DNA from: Sulfurimonas sp.
GTDB taxonomy: Bacteria; Campylobacterota; Campylobacteria; Campylobacterales; Sulfurimonadaceae
Reading direction: 5' to 3'
Length of the DNA stretch: 37,249 bases
Assembly: GCA_027082875.1 (NCBI GenBank)
Contig: JALWTK010000174.1
Coordinates: 1 to 37,249 of the forward strand
Position numbers and translations under genes: made by a program
The notes under the pieces: model-generated
Told to the model about the DNA's origin: nothing
Databases searched by the model: none
What the model saw: only the letters and a program-made list of their open reading frames with translations
Part shown: positions 30,730 to 37,249 of the stretch, piece after piece
Numbering within the stretch: position 1 is the first letter of the stretch
Layout: the number at the start of each line of letters is the position of its first letter

Positions 30730-32299
30730 GCTTCTCTTCCGATATGATAGTTTTTATAGCATTGATAGTTTGAAAATCTTTGCTTGTGATATTATTCACC
30801 TTCTCTTGGGAAAAGAGGTAGTTTACTCGTGATATTCCTGGTTTATAGTTTTCATCTGACTTTGCTGCTTCAAGGTTTTTCACTTTCTCTAAACGCGAAT
30901 TATAGTACAAAAGATACTCTTGAAGTTGATGATAATTAACAGAGAAATACTTGTTAGCAAACTTATCTATCTCTGAAGTTTTAGGAACTTTACGTTTAGG
31001 CATATTCTCTTTATCTAGTGGCGCTTCAAAGTCACTTTCCATAGTTCTTAAACCATCTATATACTTTTTAATAGCATCTTCAAAGCTATCAGGAGCCCAG
31101 ATTATACCATTATGTGCGACATCATTTCTAAACTTCACCCCTGTTTGAAAAACATTATACTGAGCATTAAGAAATTTTTTCTTATATTTGAGTGCTCCTT
31201 GTCGACTAATAATATTTCGTCCTAGGGTTATATCTTTATGGTACTTTTTAAAGAGCTCTTCTGCTACCCAGTGGAGCAGATAAAGGTGTTGCATAGTGAA
31301 GCCAAGTCTGTGTGACTCTTTTAAAAATGCTGAGATTGTTTTGTTGTCAAGTGAATTATGAAACTCCTCTAGATCTTTAGCCATAGGAAGATATACCTTA
31401 CCATCGACAAAGGCACTAGACTGGTCTTCGTAGTACTCATGTATCATAGGCATAAAACTACTCACAACCTCTTTTTGTTCAGCATTAAGATACTGAGGAA
31501 GTCTTTCTAGTTTATTTTCAAGAGAGTTTTTCACCTTGGCAACTTCTGTGATTAACTCTTTAGTATCAGGTTTGAGAAGCTTGCGTTTATCTTGTCTATA
31601 CTTCTCTACAGTTTTTATGTAAAACTCTTTATCTAAAAAGCTAGAGGTAACCTTAGCGAACTCCTCTTCTAGCATATTTACTTTTGAGAAGTAGTCTCTT
31701 ACCTCTTTGAGTTTTTTAGAGTGTTTTGTGACAGCTAGCTTCATTTTAATAATAATATCATCAAGTTCAAACTGATCCATCTTACTAGGATCAGTAAAAA
31801 CCACCATATTCCAAGCCTGCTTTTGAGTCTTAGATGTAATGTAGTTTTTTAAATTTATTGTTCTCTTTTTAAAGTGTTCAATAATAGACCTACACTCTCG
31901 TTGTAGTTTTATTTTGTTATTCTCTTGAGTCTCGTCTGTTTGCATGACAAGCATCTCTAACTGCTCTAAAAATTGTTTTATCTCTTGTGTCTGAGCATCC
32001 TTGGGGGAGAAAGTCATATATGGTGAGGGGGCTCTTTTTACAGCTTCTTGTGTATGTATTCCATAGGGTTTCTCTTTGTCACTGAGCCCATTTTTAAGCT
32101 CTTTTTGTAGGGAGTTAAGTCTCGCTTTTTGCATTGCATTTAGAGAGTCTAGTATACCAATAACATCACTTCCTAAAGAGGATGTTGTTGTAGATATAGA
32201 TAACATGGCATCTATATATTTATCACTATCATTAGTGACTCTATTTAGATCATGAGTGAGGTACTCATAGACCAGTTTCTCTTGTTCTTCTCTAGTCAT
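30719..32299 (-). CDS. Large helical protein with a HEPN-like RNDVAH motif
   Basis: A 526-residue mostly helical protein with coiled-coil stretches (about 100-160 and 185-270). It has no signal peptide. Near the C-terminal third, RNDVAHN (Arg391 to His396) lies at the end of a helix (KKKFLNAQYNVFQTGVKF) and is followed by a predicted helix (SFEDAIKKYIDGL). This is the R-N-x-x-A-H signature of HEPN ribonucleases and HEPN-like domains (for example Abi and ApeA types). No other enzymatic motif is visible: no Walker A, no nucleotidyltransferase GS motif, no Toll/TIR. It is the second gene of the operon, 12 bases after the SAVED-like gene. Whether it is a nuclease cannot be settled by eye. Confidence 0.6.
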   Translation of the reverse strand: MTREEQEKLVYEYLTHDLNRVTNDSDKYIDAMLSISTTTSSLGSDVIGILDSLNAMQKARLNSLQKELKNGLSDKEKPYGIHTQEAVKRAPSPYMTFSPKDAQTQEIKQFLEQLEMLVMQTDETQENNKIKLQRECRSIIEHFKKRTINLKNYITSKTQKQAWNMVVFTDPSKMDQFELDDIIIKMKLAVTKHSKKLKEVRDYFSKVNMLEEEFAKVTSSFLDKEFYIKTVEKYRQDKRKLLKPDTKELITEVAKVKNSLENKLERLPQYLNAEQKEVVSSFMPMIHEYYEDQSSAFVDGKVYLPMAKDLEEFHNSLDNKTISAFLKESHRLGFTMQHLYLLHWVAEELFKKYHKDITLGRNIISRQGALKYKKKFLNAQYNVFQTGVKFRNDVAHNGIIWAPDSFEDAIKKYIDGLRTMESDFEAPLDKENMPKRKVPKTSEIDKFANKYFSVNYHQLQEYLLYYNSRLEKVKNLEAAKSDENYKPGISRVNYLFSQEKVNNITSKDFQTINAIKTIISEEKHAR

Positions 32300-32311
32300 C
32301 TACTCGCCCCT

Positions 32312-33310
32312 TTAGAAGTAACATATCACATCATTGAGATTTATAAGTGTTTTGTAGTCACTGTTTGAAAACTGTGTCATTTCAATATTTGCATAGTTTC
32401 CTATTGCCATACCTACGATTATAGCTAAAGACTCAGGCATGTTATGTGCAATGATAATTTTTTTATAACTGGATTGATATTCGTTAAGCAGAGTAAATAT
32501 CTCACGAGCATATACAAGCCAATCTTCTGTAAGTTCTATATGCCCTTTATGATTTGCTTTCATGTATGTGATGTGTGTGTAGCCCTCTAGTGAAGGTGCC
32601 CCAAAGTTAATATGATGACTAGAGGCTTTTATTGCAAGTAGGATTGTATCACTATGTTCTTGAGTATTCTTTTTTTCAATAGTAAACTTTGTAAATTGCT
32701 CAACTTCCTCTTTATAGTTTCGATCATGGAGATTTGCAATATTATTAAGTCCATCTTTATCTGGGTTATTCTGATAGACAACAAGATCTTCATTCTCAAA
32801 AACATACCCAAGTAAAAAGCCAATAGCTGGGCGTTTATAGCTTACAAGATGAAACTGCACTTTATTGGGTGTATGCTCTTTTATTTTAGTAATTTGATAG
32901 CGAATGATCTGCATAAAACTGATGAGTCTTTTTGTATCAAAAATATCACCACTATAGGTGAATGCTAAGTCATCATCAACAATGTTTCTATACTGTTTGA
33001 GATTTTTTTTCAAATTTGAGTAGCCGTACTCTTTTTCAATCTGTTTAATAAGAAGCTCTAATGTATATTTTGCACTCTCATTTGAATCGACATTTATTAC
33101 TATTGGGATCTGAAGTGTCTCTTGGTTATACTGCTTTCTGTTAGAGATAATATTTACAACTGCAAAAATTATGATAATAGCAGCAATAAGAGAGGCATAG
33201 ATAAAGTATTCACTTTTGTTGAATGAGTCTAAAATATAGCCTAAAATAATGGTTGAAATACCAAGTAAACCTATAAGTGGGTGTTCGATAAGCTCTTTTA
33301 TAAAATTCAT
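32312..33310 (-). CDS. Two-TM protein with a SAVED-like domain
   Basis: A 332-residue protein with two N-terminal TM helices (about 11-28 and 35-56) and a cytoplasmic C-terminal part (about 65-332). That part resembles the SAVED domain, the fused CARF-like nucleotide sensor of CBASS and related systems. The first subdomain has FHLVSYKRPAIGFLLGYVF (153-171) with LVVYQNNPD next; the second has IIIAHNMPESLAIIVGMAIG (285-304) with IEMTQFSNSDYK. These fit the 'hydrophobic strand, P-x-A-x-x-x-G, then V-x-Y/F' pattern. It is the first gene of the operon, with AGAGG before its ATG. SAVED proteins bind cyclic oligonucleotides; no CD-NTase is in this window. The SAVED call is by eye. Confidence 0.6.
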   Translation of the reverse strand: MNFIKELIEHPLIGLLGISTIILGYILDSFNKSEYFIYASLIAAIIIIFAVVNIISNRKQYNQETLQIPIVINVDSNESAKYTLELLIKQIEKEYGYSNLKKNLKQYRNIVDDDLAFTYSGDIFDTKRLISFMQIIRYQITKIKEHTPNKVQFHLVSYKRPAIGFLLGYVFENEDLVVYQNNPDKDGLNNIANLHDRNYKEEVEQFTKFTIEKKNTQEHSDTILLAIKASSHHINFGAPSLEGYTHITYMKANHKGHIELTEDWLVYAREIFTLLNEYQSSYKKIIIAHNMPESLAIIVGMAIGNYANIEMTQFSNSDYKTLINLNDVICYF

Positions 33311-33325
33311 TGTGCCTCTTTGATT

Positions 33326-33331
33326 AATATA
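33326..33331 (-). promoter_or_regulatory. Candidate -10 box of the SAVED-like/HEPN-like/MotAB-like operon
   Basis: Read on the minus strand, TATATT lies 15 bases before the start, with AGAGG in between at 33315-33319. The upstream ATTAAATATA is AT-rich, so the exact box is uncertain. The 123-base spacer to polA holds both divergent promoters and no other gene. Confidence 0.35.
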
Positions 33332-33401
33332 TATTTAATTGTACCTAAAAAGAACATAAGAAAATATAAAAGTTTACAGAGGGCTACTTTAAATAGTGCG
33401 C

Positions 33402-33407
33402 TATAAT
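33402..33407 (+). promoter_or_regulatory. TATAAT -10 box of polA
   Basis: TATAAT in AAATAGTGCGCTATAATTCT, 26 bases before the polA ATG. A TTTACA at 33373-33378 is 23 bases upstream, too far for a standard -35. The weak -35 is typical of the phylum. Confidence 0.55.
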
Positions 33408-33433
33408 TCTCATAAAAATTATAGGCTATTTTT

Positions 33434-36157
33434 ATGAGTAAAACAGTAACTATCATAGACACTTTTGGCTTCTTCTTTAGAAGCTTTTATGCCCTCCCTC
33501 AACACCTTAAAAACAGAGATGGCTTTCCTACAGGACTTTTAACAGGCTTTACAAACTTCATAGCGACTCTGCAAAAAGATCATGATAGCGACTACATCAT
33601 CTTTGCTATAGACACAAAAGGGGATACTTTTCGCAATGAGATAGACCCTAATTATAAGGCAAACCGCTCAGCTCCACCACCAGAACTCTCTATGCAACTC
33701 CCTATAGCTATAGAGTGGATAGATAAGATGGGCTATAAGACTCTGGGTATGAGTGGTTTTGAAGCGGATGATATGATAGCGACTGTTGTGCATCTTGCAA
33801 AAGAGAAAGGCTACAAAGTAAGAGTAGTCTCACATGACAAAGACCTCTACCAGCTCATAGATGATGAGGCAAATGTTGTTGTTGTCGATGCCATTAAACG
33901 CAAGCAGATGGATGAGAAGGCTTGTTATGAGAAGTATGGCGTTACAGCCAAGCAGTTTACAGACTACCAGTCTATACTTGGAGATAGTGCGGATAATGTT
34001 CCGGGTGTCAAAGGTATAGGAAAAGTTGGTGCTGAGAAACTTCTCAAAGAGTATGGAGACTTAGATAATATCTATGCTCATGTTGAAGAGGTAAAGGGTG
34101 CCAATCAGAAAAAACTTATAGCAAGTAAAGATGCTGCTTATATGTCTAAAAAGCTGGTAACTCTTAAGCATGATGTCGTAGACTCTATAGACTTTGAAGA
34201 GTATAAGATGGATATAGAAAACCCGTTTTTAAATATCTATGATGAGTTAGTGCAGTACGAACAAAACGCGATACTCAGAGTCCTTCATGCGAAAAACCAA
34301 GTGAGTGACTCTAAACGCGAGTCTGCTCAAAAAGCTGTTGAGGTACAAGAGGAAGATTATGGTGTCTCTTTAGAGTTTAAAGCGACTCTCATCACGGATA
34401 ATACAGAACTTACAAAAGTCCTCTCTACTTTTACAGCAGATACTATAGTGGCGTTTGATACAGAGACAACAGGGCTAGAGTATGACAAAGATAAGCTAGT
34501 CGGTTTTAGTTTTTGTGTGAATGAAGAAGAGGCTTACTATGTTCCTTTTGCTCACTTTTACCTTGGTGTGCCAGAGCAGATAAGTGAGGCGGATGCTAAA
34601 GCTGCTATACGAAAGATATTTCACTCAAAAGTAGTTGGGCATAACATCAAGTTTGACCTGCATTTCGTGACTCGCTTTTTAGAAGATGATAGCTTAGAAG
34701 TCTATGCAGATAGTATGATACTTGCTTGGCTTATCAACTCAAACTCTGCACTCTCTCTTGATAAACTTAGTAGTGCATTACTAGGGCACACTATGGTAGC
34801 GTTTAAAGATACTGTGAAAAAGGGCGAGACTTTTGCAGGAGTAGAGCTTGAAGATGCTTGTAAATATGCGGCAGAAGATGCCTACATAACAGCAAAACTC
34901 TATAATCTCTTCTTAGAGAAGTTAGAACTTCAAAATGCGACACACCTCATAGATGAAGCTAAAGATGTTGAGTTTCCTTTCATTCATACACTACTAAGAA
35001 TGGAGAGAGAAGGTATAGAGCTCAATGGTGCCTTTTTAGAAGAGTTTCTCGCTGAGGTACAAGCGACACTTAGTGGACTTACAAAAAGTATTCACGAGTT
35101 AGCCGGAAGTGAGTTTAACATCAACTCTACAAAGCAACTTGGTGTCATTCTTTTTGAGACACTTGGACTTCCAGTAGGGAAAAAGACAAAGACTGGTTAC
35201 TCTACAGATGAAAAAGTGCTCAATGGACTTAAAGATGCTCATGAGATCATTCCTAAGCTCTTAGAGTATCGTGAAGTCTATAAGCTCTATTCAACATACA
35301 TAGAACCACTCTTAAAACTCTCAAAAGAGAGTAAAAGAAGTCGTATCCATACCTCTTTTGTACAGACTGGAACAGCAACAGGACGTCTGAGTTCAAAAAA
35401 TCCCAACCTGCAAAATATCCCAACAAGAACACCACTTGGTACGAAGATACGCGAGGCATTTATAGCGGGTGAGGGCAAAAAGCTCATAGGTATCGACTAC
35501 TCTCAGATAGAGCTGCGTTTACTTGCACACTACTCACAAGATAGCGTTTTAGTCTCGGCGTTTAAAGAGGACAAAGATATTCACCTCCAGACTGCTATAG
35601 TACTTTTTGGTGAAGAAGAAGCACCTGCAAAACGCTCGGTTGCAAAGACAGTAAACTTCGGACTCCTTTATGGAATGGGACCTAAAAAACTGAGTGATAC
35701 TTTAGGCATAACAACAAAAGAAGCCAAAGAAATTATAGAGAAGTACTTTGAGTCTTTTCCTACTGTAAGAACTTACTTTAGAAGTATAGTCGATAGCTCA
35801 AAAGAGAATGGTTTTGTAGAGACACTCCTCAAACGCCGTAGATACTTTGACTACGAAAACGCAACACCAATGTTTCGTGCTGCTTATGAGCGCGAGAGTG
35901 TGAACTCCGTCTTTCAAGGAAGTGCAGCAGATCTTATTAAGCTGAGTATGAACAAGATAGATGCACTCATAAGAGAAGAGGGTATAAACGCGAAGATGCT
36001 GCTTCAAATCCACGATGAGCTTATCTTTGAAGTGGAGACACAAGAAGCGGAGGTACTTGGTGCGAGATTTAGAGAGGTGATGGAGAGTATCATGGAGCTA
36101 AACATCCCACTCAAAGCGAGTCTCAACATCGGTGAGAAGTGGAGTGACTTGAAGTAA
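33434..36157 (+). CDS. polA: DNA polymerase I
   Basis: A 907-residue full-length Pol I. The 5'-nuclease domain (about 1-290) has Asp9, GFEADD (109-113), SHDKDLYQL with Asp135/137 and GDSADNVPGVKGIG (Asp184, Asp187). The 3'-5' exonuclease (about 320-510) looks active: FDTETTG with Asp342/Glu344, GHNIKFDLHF and YAAEDAY. The polymerase domain shows motif A GIDYSQIELRLLAHYS, motif B KRSVAKTVNFGLLYGMG and motif C QIHDELIFEV. It does gap-filling, Okazaki-primer removal and repair synthesis. It is divergent from the SAVED-like operon and overlaps the aldo/keto reductase gene by 1 base (TAATG). Confidence 0.98.
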   Translation: MSKTVTIIDTFGFFFRSFYALPQHLKNRDGFPTGLLTGFTNFIATLQKDHDSDYIIFAIDTKGDTFRNEIDPNYKANRSAPPPELSMQLPIAIEWIDKMGYKTLGMSGFEADDMIATVVHLAKEKGYKVRVVSHDKDLYQLIDDEANVVVVDAIKRKQMDEKACYEKYGVTAKQFTDYQSILGDSADNVPGVKGIGKVGAEKLLKEYGDLDNIYAHVEEVKGANQKKLIASKDAAYMSKKLVTLKHDVVDSIDFEEYKMDIENPFLNIYDELVQYEQNAILRVLHAKNQVSDSKRESAQKAVEVQEEDYGVSLEFKATLITDNTELTKVLSTFTADTIVAFDTETTGLEYDKDKLVGFSFCVNEEEAYYVPFAHFYLGVPEQISEADAKAAIRKIFHSKVVGHNIKFDLHFVTRFLEDDSLEVYADSMILAWLINSNSALSLDKLSSALLGHTMVAFKDTVKKGETFAGVELEDACKYAAEDAYITAKLYNLFLEKLELQNATHLIDEAKDVEFPFIHTLLRMEREGIELNGAFLEEFLAEVQATLSGLTKSIHELAGSEFNINSTKQLGVILFETLGLPVGKKTKTGYSTDEKVLNGLKDAHEIIPKLLEYREVYKLYSTYIEPLLKLSKESKRSRIHTSFVQTGTATGRLSSKNPNLQNIPTRTPLGTKIREAFIAGEGKKLIGIDYSQIELRLLAHYSQDSVLVSAFKEDKDIHLQTAIVLFGEEEAPAKRSVAKTVNFGLLYGMGPKKLSDTLGITTKEAKEIIEKYFESFPTVRTYFRSIVDSSKENGFVETLLKRRRYFDYENATPMFRAAYERESVNSVFQGSAADLIKLSMNKIDALIREEGINAKMLLQIHDELIFEVETQEAEVLGARFREVMESIMELNIPLKASLNIGEKWSDLK

Positions 36158-37182
36158 TGAGTATGAACTATAGATACATAGGTAAAACAGGTTTAAGAGT
36201 AAGCCCTATCTGTATGGGAACGATGACTTTTGGGACACAAACACCAGATGAGAAGGTGGCGTTTGAGATAATGGACAAGGCTTACGATGCTGGAGTGAAC
36301 TTCTTTGACACGGCTGAGCTCTATCCTGTTCCACCCTCAGGGAAGTTAGCAGGGCTTACAGAGGAGATAGTAGGGCGATGGCTCAAGACAAAACCTCGAG
36401 ATAGTGTTATCCTCGCTTCAAAGGTAGCTGGAGCTGCAAATGGGTGGTTTGTGCCACCGATAAGACATGGCATGACAGCTATTGATAGTTTTCATATTGA
36501 GCGAGCTGTTGAGGGGAGTTTGAAGCGATTAGGGACTGACTATCTTGATCTTTACCAGATGCACTGGCCTGATACTTTAGTACCTATAGAGGAGAGTCTC
36601 AAAGCCTTTGATAGACTCGTGCAAAGTGGAAAAGTTCGCTATCTTGGAACTTCTAACGATACAGCTTATGGAACAACAAAGGCACTTATGACAAGTCAGA
36701 TGAAAGGCTATGCTAGGTTTGAGTCTATCCAAAACAACTTCTCACTTTTAAATAGACGCTTTTTAGATGAGCTCTCCACTCTGTGTGAGAAAGAGCAGGT
36801 CTCACTTCTACCATACTCTCCACTAGGTGGCGGAGTTTTGAGTGGGAAGTATAACCAGCCAAACAACAAAGAGGGGCGTTTTGTCTCCTACTTCAACGCC
36901 ACAGACAAACGCCAACGCCTCATGGCAGATAGATTTGCCAATGATAGATCTTTAGCCTCAGTACAAAAGTACCTCAAAATAGCTCAAGATGCAGGACTCC
37001 ATCCAGTAACCATGGCAACAGCATGGTCAAAACAGTTCTCTTTTGTAGCCTCAACTATCATTGGTGCTACAACTCCTGAACAACTCGATGCAACTTTGGC
37101 AGCGATGGAGCTTGAACTCTCTCAAGAAGTTTTAGATGCTTGTGATAAAGTACATCAGGAAATTCTTTATCCTATGGGGTAA
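36157..37182 (+). CDS. Tas-like aldo/keto reductase
   Basis: A 341-residue NADP(H)-dependent aldo/keto reductase. The catalytic tetrad is Asp51 (FFDTAELYPVPP), Tyr56, Lys89 (ILASKVAG) and His136 (LYQMHWPD). Other family motifs are LGTDYLDLYQMHWP, KVRYLGTSN, QNNFSLLNR, LLPYSPLGGGVLSGKY and the C-terminal VASTIIGATTPEQL. The LYPVPP and C-terminal LYPMG segments match E. coli Tas rather than other AKRs. The in vivo substrate is not known. It is coupled to polA by a 1-base overlap. Confidence 0.88.
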   Translation: MSMNYRYIGKTGLRVSPICMGTMTFGTQTPDEKVAFEIMDKAYDAGVNFFDTAELYPVPPSGKLAGLTEEIVGRWLKTKPRDSVILASKVAGAANGWFVPPIRHGMTAIDSFHIERAVEGSLKRLGTDYLDLYQMHWPDTLVPIEESLKAFDRLVQSGKVRYLGTSNDTAYGTTKALMTSQMKGYARFESIQNNFSLLNRRFLDELSTLCEKEQVSLLPYSPLGGGVLSGKYNQPNNKEGRFVSYFNATDKRQRLMADRFANDRSLASVQKYLKIAQDAGLHPVTMATAWSKQFSFVASTIIGATTPEQLDATLAAMELELSQEVLDACDKVHQEILYPMG

Positions 37183-37186
37183 AGAA

Positions 37187-37249
37187 TTATTTTTTATCTT
37201 TAGTCAGTCTGTAGACATAGGAAAAAACTTCCGCTATCGCCTTGTACAT
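37187..37249 (-). CDS. C-terminal end of a probable FlhB-type (or FlhB C-terminal-domain) protein, cut by window edge
   Basis: The minus-strand frame entering from the right edge is open and ends in TAA at 37187. The last 20 residues read MYKAIAEVFSYVYRLTKDKK. The pattern (LY)xAIAEVxxYVYxL is that of the C-terminus of FlhB/YscU-type export switch proteins and of the short FlhB-like proteins. The initial Met is probably internal. With only 20 residues this is suggestive. It converges on the aldo/keto reductase gene, 4 bases apart. Confidence 0.4.
   Translation of the reverse strand: MYKAIAEVFSYVYRLTKDKK

Noticed and set aside
30719..32299. A CD-NTase or other nucleotidyltransferase in the 526-residue protein
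   Set aside because: No GS motif with the Asp pair and no Walker motif was found.
28604..33310. A standard Zorya system
   Set aside because: No ZorC, ZorD (helicase) or ZorE (HNH) signature is present, and the MotA-like protein lacks the long ZorA tail. Zorya III accessory proteins could not be compared here.
36157..37182. Aldo/keto reductase as part of the polA function
   Set aside because: The 1-base overlap suggests coupling, but there is no known functional link; it is probably an incidental operon.
1..37249. CRISPR arrays, tRNA or rRNA genes
   Set aside because: No regularly spaced repeats and no tRNA-like cloverleaf or rRNA segments were noticed by eye; a tRNAscan or CRISPR finder run would be decisive.

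Overview
The window looks like chromosomal DNA of a Campylobacterota (epsilonproteobacterial) bacterium, most like Sulfurimonas or a close relative. The evidence is AT-rich coding sequence, TATAAT-type -10 boxes with T-rich upstreams and poor -35s, a PycB/OadA of the campylobacterial type beside oadG and oadB, a histidine kinase with the HQWRQPL H-box, CheV, and a REC-PAS-EAL protein. The genus is an inference from protein character, not from a marker gene. Gene density is very high and no intergenic gap exceeds 300 bases. I saw no tRNA, rRNA, insertion sequence, prophage or CRISPR array.

Layout. 1-1495: the 3' end of a DUF808/YedI-like gene, an inositol-monophosphatase-family gene and a small membrane protein. 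1625-4554: htpG with a clear promoter and terminator, an unrecognised 159-aa gene, and two small membrane-protein genes on the minus strand, one of them a 55-codon GTG-start gene. 4745-8119: oadG-oadA-oadB, a sodium-pumping oxaloacetate decarboxylase operon, followed by two hairpins. 8244-9182: cheV. 9299-15271: a tightly overlapping five-gene operon of membrane-fusion adaptor, molybdopterin oxidoreductase, argD, TolC-family protein and MidA-type methyltransferase. 15282-17018: gatC-arsC/spx-like-pilT on the minus strand. 17121-19562: a YfgM-like protein, a BamB-like lipoprotein and a Xer recombinase. 19598-23810: a REC-PAS-EAL protein, a membrane histidine kinase and an HD-domain protein. 23823-27724: a NosL-like protein, a SafE/DsbD_2-like membrane protein and a large zinc-protease/outer-membrane fusion. 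27782-28600: an HDOD protein. 28604-33310: a five-gene minus-strand operon (below). 33434-37182: polA and a Tas-type aldo/keto reductase. The right edge holds the last codons of what looks like an FlhB-type gene.

The most unusual locus is 28604-33310. Read in its own direction it encodes a two-TM protein whose soluble part looks like a SAVED domain, a 526-aa helical protein with an RNDVAH motif of the HEPN RNase type, a coiled-coil plus beta protein, a MotA/TolQ/ExbB-like channel subunit and a MotB/OmpA-like partner. The genes overlap or abut and lie between housekeeping genes. No CD-NTase, Zorya helicase or Zorya nuclease accompanies them. It resembles an anti-phage system that combines a nucleotide-sensor domain with a stator-like ion channel, and I do not recognise the combination. 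All domain calls were made by eye from the sequence.
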